A stretch of DNA of 64,000 bases from an uncultured candidate division Zixibacteria bacterium (GCA_937925655.1 CALAMC010000048.1:128160-192159); one strand, 5' to 3'. Shown: positions 42,644 through 52,996, numbered from the stretch's first letter. Program-made: numbers and translations. Notes: generated from the letters alone by a model not told the origin.

Positions 42644-45600
42644 TTAGAAAAATGGGGCACGCGTGCCCGATTCCGATTTTTCGACCTTTATATCCGGTAT
42701 CTGAATGACGTTGATGACAAAACCGTAGCCGGAATTGGAGCCATCCGGTTTCCAGTAGAACCGTCCCTGCCAGCAACCCAGAGCACGATGGACCTCAACG
42801 CTCCTGCGGACAATATTATCGGCGGCGATATCATAATATTGCGAATATATAACCCGCCAATTGGGACTGAGTTTCAGTTCAAGGGTGAAATCTATGGTAT
42901 GAGCCTTGCGAAAACTATCGCCCCGACCACTTTCCTGGTAGTAATGACGGACGGACAAATCCCAGGATTGCTCGCTCGCCTCGGCGTCGTCGCCAAAGCA
43001 GTCGGGCCCATTACAGGGTGGGGCTGAATGATAATGTCCGAAAATCCCGCTGGTTTTAAAACTACTTGAAATATAGAACGATTTTAAATAAGGCGACCAG
43101 ATCTTGAGATTATCCGTATTCGGTTCATACAACTCATGGACGATGCCGGCCGACATACTAACATATTTCAGCAGGGTTGTCTGGGCGGAAGTTGTTAAAT
43201 CGGAGAATTTTCTCCCCTCGGCTTCGAAATTGTACGACAGCGAATGGTTCAAGGTCAGAAGAGTAAGATTCTTCGATTGCTCCCCGGACTTTATTTTGGC
43301 CTGAAACAACTGGCTTAAAGAGAAGGTCATGGACTGGCTTTCATAGCTACTTCCTCCCCCCGCCCCGGTATAACTTCTGACAGCATCGTTTTTGGTTATT
43401 TTCGGCGCATAAGAATAAGTTACGCGGGGGGTTAGAACATGGCGCAAAGCTTCAAGACCAAAAGCGTTTGGAGCCACGTTGCCGTAAAGGTCGGTTCCCG
43501 CCGACATCGAGGCGCTGTAAGCATAGCGGCGGTATAACCGAGAGGCATCGATTCCGGCATCAATGCTCTGATCCGTCTCAAACACTTTGTACCACGTTTC
43601 TTGATAAGGGAGCGACAAATTGAATTTCAGATAGCGAAACAGCGAAAACGGCAGAGACAGGCCGGTGTTGTGGTCAATAACAGCGTATTCGCGGCGACTC
43701 CGGGTACTGTCGGCCAGGGTCTTCCGGGAGCTGAAATTGCGCATATTTATATTGTAATTGAGATATATATCGTTGAACCACGATCCCTTGACTTGACCGC
43801 CGCCGTCTTTCGGGGGCGAACCGAATAATCGCCGGGATGGAAACGAAATCGAGGCCGACGGCAAAAGATCGCTCCGGGATTCGTCGTCGATATTGTCCGT
43901 ATGTGAAAACTGGGCGCTGACGGCGGTGTTACCGAATCGCTTGGATATGGACAGCTGACTTTTGATATTGCGGTTAAGGCGGTCGTTTTCATCGGTGGAA
44001 AAATCGGTATAATAGCTTTTATCGGAAATAAAATTGCCCGAAGCCCTAATGGACATGGTCGGACTGACGGTATGCGAGTGATTGGCCACCACGCTCCAGC
44101 GCTCTTTGCGCACTTTTTCATAGTTGACATAATAGCTGTCGCTGCCATAAGACCCGGAAAGCGACCCGTTGAATTTATAGCGGACATTATAGAGCAACTC
44201 TCCATTGAATTTCAGGCCATAATCCTCGAAATAATCCATAGAACCTTTCAGGTCCCAATATTCCGAAGCCGCCCAGTAATAACCGACGTTCTGAAGATAT
44301 CGGGAGCCCTGCTCGAAATTCCCGATTTTGAACGGCAAAAAGCCGCTGTGACGTCCGGGCTTGATCGGGAAAACATAGTAAGGCACAATCATCAGGGGGA
44401 TTTTCTCGATATGAAAGACTACCGGGCGAGCGATTATTTTGTCGCCGCGGATCATTTTCATATTCCGCGCCCAGAAACTGACACCGCCGTCCTCCCTCTC
44501 ACAGGGGATATACACTCCATTTTTAACGTAGTAAACGTCTTTTTCAACCCGGTACAGATCCTGACCGCGATAGAAAGCTTCCTGATACTCGGTTTTGGAC
44601 TGATGAATCAGTCCCCGTTCGGTCGCCAGAGAGTATTCAAGGTATGACCCCAGCAATTGCTCGGAACCGTCATTAAGAATAACCGGATAATATATCAGTC
44701 CGGTATCGGCAACCACGGCTGAATCATCATATGCCAGCACCAGTTCCCGGGTGGTCAAATAATCGATTCTGGCCGCCGCCAGCGACATTTTGCCGCTGAT
44801 TACCCCGGCCTCTCCGGTTAAAACAATAGTTGAATCACGAAGATCATAATCAATGCGCCGGCCACTGTATTCGATAGTGTCGACGACAAGAACGGAAACA
44901 TCGTCCCCTTTAGCCTTATGGCCACTCAAGTATTGCCCTTCCGCCCCGCCGATAATATTGACCGCCGACAGGGATCCATCTACCAGATACAATTTGATGG
45001 TATCGCCGGAGGCGTGATTTCTTACTACTTCACTGCTGTCAATTACGGCCGGGCTATAGAACGAGTAAGCCTGGCGGGCCGAAATAACCGTGTTGAGTTC
45101 TCCCCCGGCAAAATAAAAATCGAGGTCAAAGGCCTTAAGTTCGAAATGATCTGTTTGAAGGGAATCACTTTTATTGGGTTCGGTAAAATCTCCGAGGGCG
45201 TTGCCCATGACATTAATCCGCTCGAGCCGTCCGTCGTCAGAGAAGAAAACAAGTGTGTCCCCCGATATATATGAATCTTTTCGCTTCGCGACCGGTTTGC
45301 CCCCCAGCAGTGTCAGGATATCTTTGTCGGCATATAATATCGCCCGCGCCGCCTTGGACTCGGTATCGGTTTGACGAATGATGACATCGCCGTCGGCGTA
45401 GCCGATTTTGTCCGATGAATTGAAAGCAAGACGGTCGGCCATGATTTGAATCATCCGGGCAGTATCCTCATAGTTAACGTACATAGTCGGGCGCATAGAC
45501 ATGCGGAAAAGCGAGGAATCGCGGCTGAACCAGGCGTTGCGGCCGACGGCTTTGAGCGAATCAATACGGGATATGATAACCACTTTTTCACCGGTGGCCG

Positions 45601-45922
45601 TCACGGTTCGACGGTTGATGTCATATTTGATAATGTCGGCGTTGATTTGATTGGCGGTGTCTTCGGCAAAGGCATGCCCTTTGAGCAAGACCGCTTCGTT
45701 TTTTATGAACATAACCGTGTCGGAGGCGAAAGTCCAGACGCCATAGGTACATACAACCGAGTCTTTGACATAAATAGTGTCTTTATCATAGCCGCGAATA
45801 TATTCGTATGACCCATATGCCTTGAGCCTCAACCGTTCATCCTGGGCTGATGCGGCTGATGACAAAATCATGCACACCATCAGACATAGCGTCCAAACGA
45901 ATAATCGACGGTTAATTGACAA
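42644..45922 (-). CDS. lptD: LPS-assembly protein LptD-like outer membrane protein
   Basis: 1092 aa. A TTG start at 45922 is used: GAGG lies 6 nt upstream and a signal peptide follows at once (LFVWTLCLMVCMILSSAASAQ). The longer frame is shadow of the AlaX gene. Residues 30-450 carry OstA/LptA-like beta repeats (KDSVVCTYGVWTFASDT, AILYADKDILTLLGGKPV). From about 470 the LptD core follows (VYIPCEREDGGVSFWARNMK, IEKIPLMIVPYYVFPIKPGR), then a long barrel of alternating strands ending FYWKPDGSNSGYGFVINV. It would insert LPS into the outer leaflet. Overlaps alaX by 11 nt. Confidence 0.86.
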   Translation of the reverse strand: MSINRRLFVWTLCLMVCMILSSAASAQDERLRLKAYGSYEYIRGYDKDTIYVKDSVVCTYGVWTFASDTVMFIKNEAVLLKGHAFAEDTANQINADIIKYDINRRTVTATGEKVVIISRIDSLKAVGRNAWFSRDSSLFRMSMRPTMYVNYEDTARMIQIMADRLAFNSSDKIGYADGDVIIRQTDTESKAARAILYADKDILTLLGGKPVAKRKDSYISGDTLVFFSDDGRLERINVMGNALGDFTEPNKSDSLQTDHFELKAFDLDFYFAGGELNTVISARQAYSFYSPAVIDSSEVVRNHASGDTIKLYLVDGSLSAVNIIGGAEGQYLSGHKAKGDDVSVLVVDTIEYSGRRIDYDLRDSTIVLTGEAGVISGKMSLAAARIDYLTTRELVLAYDDSAVVADTGLIYYPVILNDGSEQLLGSYLEYSLATERGLIHQSKTEYQEAFYRGQDLYRVEKDVYYVKNGVYIPCEREDGGVSFWARNMKMIRGDKIIARPVVFHIEKIPLMIVPYYVFPIKPGRHSGFLPFKIGNFEQGSRYLQNVGYYWAASEYWDLKGSMDYFEDYGLKFNGELLYNVRYKFNGSLSGSYGSDSYYVNYEKVRKERWSVVANHSHTVSPTMSIRASGNFISDKSYYTDFSTDENDRLNRNIKSQLSISKRFGNTAVSAQFSHTDNIDDESRSDLLPSASISFPSRRLFGSPPKDGGGQVKGSWFNDIYLNYNINMRNFSSRKTLADSTRSRREYAVIDHNTGLSLPFSLFRYLKFNLSLPYQETWYKVFETDQSIDAGIDASRLYRRYAYSASMSAGTDLYGNVAPNAFGLEALRHVLTPRVTYSYAPKITKNDAVRSYTGAGGGSSYESQSMTFSLSQLFQAKIKSGEQSKNLTLLTLNHSLSYNFEAEGRKFSDLTTSAQTTLLKYVSMSAGIVHELYEPNTDNLKIWSPYLKSFYISSSFKTSGIFGHYHSAPPCNGPDCFGDDAEASEQSWDLSVRHYYQESGRGDSFRKAHTIDFTLELKLSPNWRVIYSQYYDIAADNIVRRSVEVHRALGCWQGRFYWKPDGSNSGYGFVINVIQIPDIKVEKSESGTRAPFF

Positions 45923-47108
45923 GTTTCGCCTCAATAGATTTCGCAAATGCGGCGATATATTCCTGCAATCTGTCACTGGGAATATTGCCGACCTGCGCCA
46001 GTGCCGCCGCACCGCCGCCTTTGCCGCCGAATTTACCGATAAACTCCTGAGCCAAATCATTGGCCTTGAGACCGGCGTTTTCGGAACAAGCGATCAGCAG
46101 CTTGTTGCCGGTTGAAAACAGAGCCACCGACCTGATTCGCCCGGCCGCGAACAGAATCATATCCTTAATCCGGTTGGATTCGACGGCGGGGAAATGCCGA
46201 ACCAGCAGTTTCACGCCGCCAAATTTGGGAGAATTATCAATAAGGGCCATAATTTCGTATTCAAAGAGTTGCTTGCTCTGATGCGCAAGAGTTCGGCGAA
46301 GTTCCTGATTTTCGGCGGCCAGCCGGTCGGCTTTTTCGGGGAGGCTCGAAAAATGACAGGTTAGACTTGCGGCCACCGTCGTGACCACCCGGTGCTTTTC
46401 GCGGTAATCATCGAGCGCCCGGTTGCCGCATAAAAATGAAATTCGGAAATGTCCCCGGAGTTTTTCGGTGCCGATAATTTTTATCGGTCCAACCTCACCG
46501 GTATAACGGCAGTGCGTTCCCCCGCAGGCGTTGGTATCGAAGTCACCGATATGGACAATCCGGAAACTGCCTTCGCGGTCGGGAATTTTCCGTAATGGTA
46601 AATTTCTGATTTCTTTTTCATCATAGATTCTGGCCGAAACCGGGAGATTTCGCATAACAATTTGATTGGCCAGTATTTCGGCCTGCTCCATCTGCTCATC
46701 GGTAAGCGAAGCGACGGACAATTCGATGGTCCCGGTCTCACCGTGATTGGCACAAATAGTATCGACCCCGGCGGTTTCCACGAACGCCCGGGATAAAATA
46801 TGTTGCCCGGTGTGGCGCCGCATGTTTTCCAGGCGGCGACCGATGTCAACCACACCCTTAATTTTATCACCAACACAAAATTTGCCGGACGCGACCGTGT
46901 GAATTACTTCTTCGTCATCGTTTTCGATGACTTTTATTACATCTATTCCATTCAACTGACCCAAGTCGCACGGTTGCCCGCCCGCTTCTGGGAAAAAGGC
47001 GGTCTGGTCGAGAATAATTTGCAGGCCGTCAAGTCCCTGTTCTGCATCGAGCACGGTCGCATCAAAGCGATCCATGTACGGGTCATCATAAAACAGTTTT
47101 CTGGTCAT
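45912..47108 (-). CDS. Alanyl-tRNA editing protein, AlaX-L type
   Basis: 398 aa. The second-additional/editing domain of AlaRS without the synthetase: zinc ligands in NMRRHTGQHILSRAF (two His) and NACGGTHC (Cys and His), TAFFPEAGGQP at the N-terminus, then a coiled coil and a DHHA1 domain (KFGGKGGGAAALAQVG, the C-Ala glycine-rich motif). It hydrolyses Ser- or Gly-mischarged tRNA-Ala in trans. Co-transcribed with lptD from a consensus promoter. Confidence 0.92.
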   Translation of the reverse strand: MTRKLFYDDPYMDRFDATVLDAEQGLDGLQIILDQTAFFPEAGGQPCDLGQLNGIDVIKVIENDDEEVIHTVASGKFCVGDKIKGVVDIGRRLENMRRHTGQHILSRAFVETAGVDTICANHGETGTIELSVASLTDEQMEQAEILANQIVMRNLPVSARIYDEKEIRNLPLRKIPDREGSFRIVHIGDFDTNACGGTHCRYTGEVGPIKIIGTEKLRGHFRISFLCGNRALDDYREKHRVVTTVAASLTCHFSSLPEKADRLAAENQELRRTLAHQSKQLFEYEIMALIDNSPKFGGVKLLVRHFPAVESNRIKDMILFAAGRIRSVALFSTGNKLLIACSENAGLKANDLAQEFIGKFGGKGGGAAALAQVGNIPSDRLQEYIAAFAKSIEAKLVN

Positions 47109-47182
47109 TATATCCGCAATATAATAAAATACCGCTACTGATTATACATAGCCCGCCCCGGCAGGGAAAGTATTTAATCGAA

Positions 47183-47210
47183 ATTATAAGGCAAAACCGG
47201 GCATTGTCAA
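47183..47210 (-). promoter_or_regulatory. Promoter of alaX-lptD
   Basis: Minus strand: TTGACA (47210-47205), 16-nt spacer, TATAAT (47188-47183). Both hexamers are perfect. Confidence 0.85.
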
Positions 47211-47216
47211 AAGGGG

Positions 47217-48119
47217 TTATTCAAATTTCAATTCCGCTTGCCGCGGCAAAAACCGTCCGGCATGGTGTTCGCGGAAAACACTCCCCATATAAAACAAATA
47301 CCATAGTTTCTGGGCGGTCCTGGCCACCGCCGCCAGTTGAAAGAAGACAAACTCAAGGAAAATTCCGACAAGACCGCCCGGCGAACCGGTTATTGCCAAG
47401 GCCAAATATTCGACCAGTAACCAGATAATAACAAATGGCAGATAGGTTACGATGTATATGCCGATCAACCGGGTAAAGCGGGGGCGGAAAAAATCCGCGG
47501 CAATTTTCAGGATATGTTTGAAGGGCTTGTCGGGGTCGGCCGACAGCACGGCGCGGGCCGAATCAGAAAAAATCGAGGCCGCCAGCAGGATTAAAAATAT
47601 TATAACCAGTTTGCCGAACATGAAAATCAGCGCGGGTGTTCCCATAAGATTTTGACCGAAAACTCCGAACATATTGACTACAAATAAACCCGAAAACAGA
47701 AGCATCATATAGACAACCAGCATTAACAGTGTAATTTTTAGGTGTCCCCAAAAGCGTCCACCACACTCCTGCCAGAATTCTTTACTTGCTTCGGGCAGTT
47801 TTTTGCCTGAAACGACAATAAAATAAAGCCCGCCATTGACGAATTGCATAATGACGAGATACAATACGGCGGCGGCCAAAATATATCCCGCAAACAGGCC
47901 GATGGCATCGCCTTTATGAACCAGCAGTTCAACCAGCACGGAGATATCCCAGTATTCGACAAGGGATCGCGCAAAAACCGATGATGACAAGGTGGCATTG
48001 GTCGATAAAAAGACGGGGATGACAAATATCATCGCCAAAACGGCCTTGACCAGATACAGACCCAGCCAGAGTATTCGCCCAATAAGCAGCCGTTTGAAAC
48101 TTCCCGTCAGCGACAGCAT
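47217..48119 (-). CDS. Polytopic membrane protein, unknown function
   Basis: 300 aa with about six helices and basic loops. No catalytic motif that I recognise. ATG 48119 overlaps the stop of the M1-like gene (TGATG), so the two are coupled. Last gene of the HDAC operon. Confidence 0.7.
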   Translation of the reverse strand: MLSLTGSFKRLLIGRILWLGLYLVKAVLAMIFVIPVFLSTNATLSSSVFARSLVEYWDISVLVELLVHKGDAIGLFAGYILAAAVLYLVIMQFVNGGLYFIVVSGKKLPEASKEFWQECGGRFWGHLKITLLMLVVYMMLLFSGLFVVNMFGVFGQNLMGTPALIFMFGKLVIIFLILLAASIFSDSARAVLSADPDKPFKHILKIAADFFRPRFTRLIGIYIVTYLPFVIIWLLVEYLALAITGSPGGLVGIFLEFVFFQLAAVARTAQKLWYLFYMGSVFREHHAGRFLPRQAELKFE

Positions 48120-49903
48120 CACCACCCACCGATCAGGCTGATAATCGATTCAATTAAAAACATAATGCCCGATGACAAACGCCAGGCCGGGCGACTATCG
48201 CCGGCAACCTGAATGGAGTTATTAAAAAGGTTGAAATCGACCGCTATTAAAAAATCGGGGTCGATAATAACTGTCCGGGCAGGATATTTCGATTCAAACC
48301 TTATCAATTCCGAATATCGGCTCGCATCCCAGATAAATGATAGAGTGTCATCGTTATAGAAAATAATTTTATATGCAACCGGTATCGATAGGGTCCCCGA
48401 TCGGCTCAACACAAAGCGACTTTCATAAGTAACCGAATCAATCGGTCGGTACGATAACGCCGAAACCGAATAATCGATGCGTTCAGCGGAATTCAAAAGA
48501 TAACCCGCCTGTCTTTTTGCACCCGCTCCTGCTACTTCTTCCAGCAGCGATAAAAAAGAATCGGTCGAAGTGCGATTCAATAAATGGCTTTCATAGTATG
48601 ATTTCCAGAAAACGGAAGTTAACGAATCACCCAACAGATTAAAGATCGTTGCCACAGTCAGCGCCCCGCGATTGCGGATGGTGGTACCATATTCAATTTC
48701 GGAAGTCAATTGCCCGGCTGATAAATTTACGGGAGCTTTGCCCTCCGTCACGCGGGCGTTCAGCCGCAAGTCATCGGAAAAGGTCGCTTTGAAACCGCCA
48801 AAATCGATAAGATTGGCATCGCGACCCCAATATTTGTCGGCAATTTTTAGTGCAAAATACTCGGCGATAGATTCATTAAGCCATGGTTCTGTACACCGGT
48901 CGGCCGCGATCATGGCATAAAACCACTGATGAACCACCGTGCGGATAGCAAGGTATTCATAGTAATTTGAAGCCAGCGCCCCGCCACGGGGTGAAAAGAG
49001 CGCGATCAGGCCGGGATATTCCAAAGCGACCGGTCGTGCGGCATTTATGAAGGCAAAATTTAACTCGGGGTATGTGTATGGGCCGACATAGTCATTCATA
49101 AAACTGAAGGCGAAGGACGTAATATTCTTAATATCGATGGCCAATTCTTTTTCAAAATCTCTGCAGAAGTATTTCAGCGCGATTCCGGATTGGATAGTGC
49201 TATCCACAACATAGGACGACGAAAGCGCTATGGCAAAATCCACAGCCGGGCCGAAATTAAAATTATATGTTTTAAAACCATTCTGCACGACCATATCAAT
49301 TGATTGGACAGAGGCAACGACAACCAGATTCGACGGGGCGGAGAATTCTATATCATAGAAATAATAATCTCCAACCGGATCGACAAAATGATTACAGCCT
49401 TGATTAATGCTTTCGCCGCTCCGAAGTGTCGCCGGCACCGGAAACCAACCCCCCAGAAAGAATTCACCATTAGTCGCCAGAAGCGATGTTCCGTACTGCG
49501 GCAAATGAGTTTTAAAACGAAGATAAAGCTTCTGCCCGGCAACCTGTATATTTTCGCAATTCAGCGTTCCATGCGTTCGGGATACTGCAAATCGATCGGT
49601 GATATCGGCTCCGTTGAGCAAAACGGAATCTATAGTTATGGAAGCATAAAAACCGGATTTGTCCATACCCGGAAATGATTCCATATATTCAAAATCTCCG
49701 GGTGAAAACTTATTGGCCGGGAGATAGAGCTCATATGTATGTTCGCTGAAATTTTCAGGAATATGAATGACAATTGAACCATAAACCGTATTCAGGTCGG
49801 GATCCAGCGTCGCTTTTATTTTAAGCGTGGCGGCGGAATAAACCGACGGCGGCACCGCAAAAAGAAAAAGTGAGACGGCAATAATTATTTTAGATAACAT
49901 CAT
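48119..49903 (-). CDS. M1-like gluzincin homologue lacking the HE of HExxH (probable pseudo-peptidase)
   Basis: 594 aa, signal peptide (KIIIAVSLFLFAVPPSVYS). The fold is that of M1 aminopeptidase-like proteins: an ALEYPGLIAL exopeptidase-type motif and the zinc segment IRTVVHQWFYAMIAADRCTE followed by PWLNESIAEYFA. In active members this reads HE-x-x-HQWFYG. Here Arg321 and Thr322 replace the first His and the catalytic Glu, while His325 and Glu344 keep their spacing. It therefore probably cannot cut peptides and may be a binding or scaffold protein. Overlaps the FAH gene by 14 nt and the next gene by 1 nt. Confidence 0.75.
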   Translation of the reverse strand: MMLSKIIIAVSLFLFAVPPSVYSAATLKIKATLDPDLNTVYGSIVIHIPENFSEHTYELYLPANKFSPGDFEYMESFPGMDKSGFYASITIDSVLLNGADITDRFAVSRTHGTLNCENIQVAGQKLYLRFKTHLPQYGTSLLATNGEFFLGGWFPVPATLRSGESINQGCNHFVDPVGDYYFYDIEFSAPSNLVVVASVQSIDMVVQNGFKTYNFNFGPAVDFAIALSSSYVVDSTIQSGIALKYFCRDFEKELAIDIKNITSFAFSFMNDYVGPYTYPELNFAFINAARPVALEYPGLIALFSPRGGALASNYYEYLAIRTVVHQWFYAMIAADRCTEPWLNESIAEYFALKIADKYWGRDANLIDFGGFKATFSDDLRLNARVTEGKAPVNLSAGQLTSEIEYGTTIRNRGALTVATIFNLLGDSLTSVFWKSYYESHLLNRTSTDSFLSLLEEVAGAGAKRQAGYLLNSAERIDYSVSALSYRPIDSVTYESRFVLSRSGTLSIPVAYKIIFYNDDTLSFIWDASRYSELIRFESKYPARTVIIDPDFLIAVDFNLFNNSIQVAGDSRPAWRLSSGIMFLIESIISLIGGW

Positions 49904-50651
49904 TTACCAGCGAACCGATACCTTCGATCCGGACCTCGACCCGGTCCCCGGATGACAGCGGCGAAATACCTTTGGGTGTCCCGGTCGAAATCAAGTCACC
50001 CGGCCACAGCGTCATGATTTTCGAAATATAGCTGATTAAAGTGTTAACCGGAAAAATCATATTCGAAGTGCGTGCTTCCTGCTTTAACTCGCCGTTAACG
50101 AAGGTCTGCAACTGAAGGTCTTCATATTTTATCGTGTCGATAACCCAGGGACCAACCGGACAGAACGTGTCAAATCCTTTGGCCCGCGTCCATTGCTTGT
50201 CTTTTTGCTGAAGGTCGCGGGCGGTGACGTCGTTGACACAGGTTATGCCGAAAACATAATCCTCGGCTTCAACGGCTGCGACATTTCTGCACTCGCGCCC
50301 GATCACTATCCCCAGTTCGCCCTCGTAATCAACCCGTTCAGAGACATCGGGTCGAACAATAGCGGCCCCGGGACCGATAAGTGATGATGGCGGCTTGAAA
50401 AACAGTACCGGCTCCCTGGGAATATCATCGGTCGGTCGCGTTTCACCGACGTGCTCTTTATAATTAAGGCCGACACAGATAATCTTCGACGGCAAAACCG
50501 GAGCCAGAAGTCTGATGCGGTTGGGTTCATAGCGTGGTCCGTCGGGAATTCCCCCGCGGGCCGGGTTGTCCGAAAGGTGGACCACCTCGCCGTCTTTATA
50601 TATCCCCCAGCCACGCCCTTCGGCGGCCTCGAATCGTATATACCTGTCCAT
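49890..50651 (-). CDS. Fumarylacetoacetate hydrolase family protein
   Basis: 253 aa. FAH fold: VGLNYKEHVGET, EPVLFFKPPSSLIGPG, VDYEGELGIVIGRECRNV (acidic metal ligands), GITCVNDVTARDLQ and LWPGDLISTGTPKG. Members hydrolyse or decarboxylate 1,3-diketo acids, or act as acylpyruvases or oxaloacetate decarboxylases; which one is not visible. Overlaps the HDAC stop by 1 nt (TAATG). Confidence 0.9.
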   Translation of the reverse strand: MDRYIRFEAAEGRGWGIYKDGEVVHLSDNPARGGIPDGPRYEPNRIRLLAPVLPSKIICVGLNYKEHVGETRPTDDIPREPVLFFKPPSSLIGPGAAIVRPDVSERVDYEGELGIVIGRECRNVAAVEAEDYVFGITCVNDVTARDLQQKDKQWTRAKGFDTFCPVGPWVIDTIKYEDLQLQTFVNGELKQEARTSNMIFPVNTLISYISKIMTLWPGDLISTGTPKGISPLSSGDRVEVRIEGIGSLVNDVI

Positions 50652-51589
50652 TATTCTTTTACCAGTTCCTTTACATGTTCATAAATACTGCGGGCATTGG
50701 CCTCGGGATTATACCCCCCTTCAACCACCGACAATATTCTTCCGCCACCGTACTTCAGGGACACCTCACTCAAGCGGCGGGTCATCCGGCCAAAATCGAC
50801 CTCGGTTAAACCGAGTCCGCCCAGCGGGTCATCGCGGTGCGCGTCAAATCCGGCCGAGATCAAGATAATATCCGGTTTGTAATCATCAAGACAAGAAACT
50901 ACTTTATTTTCAAATATTTTCACATAATCCTCGCCGCCCGTTAACGGAGGCAGGGGGATATTCACCGTAAAGGCTTTGCCTTTTTCAACCCCGGTTTCGG
51001 AGGCTTTGCCCGTCCCCGGATATAAGGGGGATTGATGCAATGATACATACAGAACGTCGGCGCGGTTATAAAAGATATCCTGTGTGCCGTTACCGTGATG
51101 AACGTCCCAATCGATAACGGCGATTTTCCCGATTCCGTGATAATATATCAGGGCCTCGGCGGCGAGCGCGATATTGTTAAACAGGCAGAAACCCATGCCC
51201 CTGTTCGAAGTCGCATGATGTCCGGGCGGGCGGCCGATTAAAAGCATCCTTCGGAAATTTCCGCTGATGAGTTCACGGGCACAAGCCACAGCCGCGGCGG
51301 CGACGTTGTATGCGGCCCGGTATGAACCCGAAGCGATATATGTATCCATGTCCAGACCGCCGCCGCCCTGTTCCGCGATGGTTTTAACCAGAGCAATATA
51401 TTCCGGGGTGTGAATCCGCCGGAGAATCTCTTGAGGGTCTTCGAACATGTTTACGAATTCGATATTGTCCTTCAGATCGGAGGCACGGAGATAATCCGGT
51501 ACGCCCGACAACCGGGCGGCGTTCTCCGGATGGTCACCGGGATCCGGGTGCAACTCTTCATTGATTAATGTAACTATACCGACTTTCAT
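50651..51589 (-). CDS. Histone deacetylase-family amidohydrolase
   Basis: 312 aa. Class I/II HDAC core: RPPGHHATSNRGMGFCLFNN (catalytic His pair), VIDWDVHHGNGTQ (Asp and His zinc ligands), LISAGFDAHRDDPLGG (third ligand Asp) and VVEGGYN. Bacterial members act as acetylpolyamine, acetoin or protein deacetylases. The start has no ribosome site and the promoter -10 ends 7 nt before the ATG, so the mRNA is probably leaderless. First gene of a four-gene operon. Confidence 0.92.
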   Translation of the reverse strand: MKVGIVTLINEELHPDPGDHPENAARLSGVPDYLRASDLKDNIEFVNMFEDPQEILRRIHTPEYIALVKTIAEQGGGGLDMDTYIASGSYRAAYNVAAAAVACARELISGNFRRMLLIGRPPGHHATSNRGMGFCLFNNIALAAEALIYYHGIGKIAVIDWDVHHGNGTQDIFYNRADVLYVSLHQSPLYPGTGKASETGVEKGKAFTVNIPLPPLTGGEDYVKIFENKVVSCLDDYKPDIILISAGFDAHRDDPLGGLGLTEVDFGRMTRRLSEVSLKYGGGRILSVVEGGYNPEANARSIYEHVKELVKE

Positions 51590-51596
51590 GTAAATA

Positions 51597-51625
51597 GTAA
51601 TAAATCATTGACGGGTTTGTGTCAA
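51597..51625 (-). promoter_or_regulatory. Leaderless-type promoter of the HDAC operon
   Basis: Minus strand: TTGACA (51625-51620), 17-nt spacer, TATTAC (51602-51597), then 7 nt to the ATG at 51589. Confidence 0.6.
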
Positions 51626-51638
51626 GACCATAACCGTA

Positions 51639-52988
51639 TCAGAGCTCCTTGGTCTTCCAGTGACCCCGCGAAAACCAGAAGGCAATGACCACGGCCTTCA
51701 GAATCGAGGTAATCGTAAGCGACCACCACACGCCGTTGACTCCGACGTTCAGAGCAAAACACATCAGGTAGGCAATCGGCAAACGCAGAATTGAACCCGT
51801 AATAGAAACCGTCATGGGAGGCACCGTATCCCCCGCCCCCGAGAAAGCGCCTTCCAGAACGATTTCGACACCCATAAAAATCTGCGACAGGCCAAGGATA
51901 ATTAGATAATCCACGGCGATGGCGATCACGGCCGGGTCCGAGGAAAATATTTTCGCGATGCTTTCGGGGATGCTTATAAAAAAGACGGAGATGACAAACG
52001 TCTCGATCATGACAATACACATAGTCGCGTAGGCAAATTTGGCCGCCCGTTCCGGCTTTTTGGCGCCAAGATTTTGCCCCACCGCGGTGGAGGCGGCCAT
52101 GGCGAATCCGAATGCCGTCAAAAACGACAGGGCCTCCATCCGATTGCCGACCCCCATGGCTGCCCCGGCGGCATCACCATAATGATGGACAATCTGTATC
52201 AAAAACCAGTACACGCCGGCGAAGGTAATATTTTGCATTGATATAGGCAGGCCAATTCGGAATATTTTGCCGATGGTGCCAAAATCGGGCTGAATCCTGA
52301 ATATACCCGTCAGCGGAAATCCCAAGCGGTTTTTGAAAATCAGAATCAGAAATATGGTCAGGCTTAGCAGGACCGATACGACGGTCGCGAGCGCCGCCCC
52401 CGACACGCCCATATTCGGAATCGGGCCAAAACCAAAGATAAGAATCGGGTCGAGGAGAATATTTAAGGCCGTTCCGGAAGCCATGGCAATGGTCGGTGAT
52501 TTGGTGTCTCCGGTCGCCCGAAAAGCCGCACCGAAGGCGTCGGTCATAAAAAGCATGAAAACGGCGCAGAAGATTATTCTCAAATATGATATCCCGAATT
52601 CCTGCACGGCCGGGCTGGCTTTCATGAATTTCAGGATATTCGGCGCCAATAAAAACCCGATAATCACAAAGATTGTTCCGACGGCAATAGCCGTGTGTAT
52701 CCCCTGTCGAAAAACAAACGCGGCCCGCTTTTCATCTTTGGCGCCGACCGCGCGCGAGACCAATGCCGTCAGGCCCGTGACGATTATTGAAATCACCGAA
52801 AAGGCCAGCCAGGTTACGATCATCGACGACACGATTGCATCCTGCTCCGACGTGCCCAATCTTCCGACCCAGAAGAAATCCGTGACGGACAGCGCAAACT
52901 CCAGAAGCATCGAGGCCACAATTGGCCAGGCGAGCCGAAAAACGGTGGATATTATAGGCCCTTCGGTTATGTTCTCAACTCTTGACAT
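51639..52988 (-). CDS. MATE-family efflux transporter
   Basis: 449 aa, about 12 helices, two related halves. Typical parts are VFRLAWPIVASMLLEFALS, DFFWVGRLGTSEQDAI and AVGQNLGAKKPERA. Proton- or sodium-driven drug or metabolite exporter; substrate unknown. Related to, but not a recent copy of, the one at 23931. A promoter lies 8 nt before its ATG and no ribosome site is visible. Confidence 0.9.
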   Translation of the reverse strand: MSRVENITEGPIISTVFRLAWPIVASMLLEFALSVTDFFWVGRLGTSEQDAIVSSMIVTWLAFSVISIIVTGLTALVSRAVGAKDEKRAAFVFRQGIHTAIAVGTIFVIIGFLLAPNILKFMKASPAVQEFGISYLRIIFCAVFMLFMTDAFGAAFRATGDTKSPTIAMASGTALNILLDPILIFGFGPIPNMGVSGAALATVVSVLLSLTIFLILIFKNRLGFPLTGIFRIQPDFGTIGKIFRIGLPISMQNITFAGVYWFLIQIVHHYGDAAGAAMGVGNRMEALSFLTAFGFAMAASTAVGQNLGAKKPERAAKFAYATMCIVMIETFVISVFFISIPESIAKIFSSDPAVIAIAVDYLIILGLSQIFMGVEIVLEGAFSGAGDTVPPMTVSITGSILRLPIAYLMCFALNVGVNGVWWSLTITSILKAVVIAFWFSRGHWKTKEL

Positions 52989-52996
52989 TGGCAGTT

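Noticed and set aside
45923..46060. Upstream extension of LptD
   Set aside because: It precedes the signal peptide and is the shadow of the AlaX gene; TTG at 45922 has a ribosome site.
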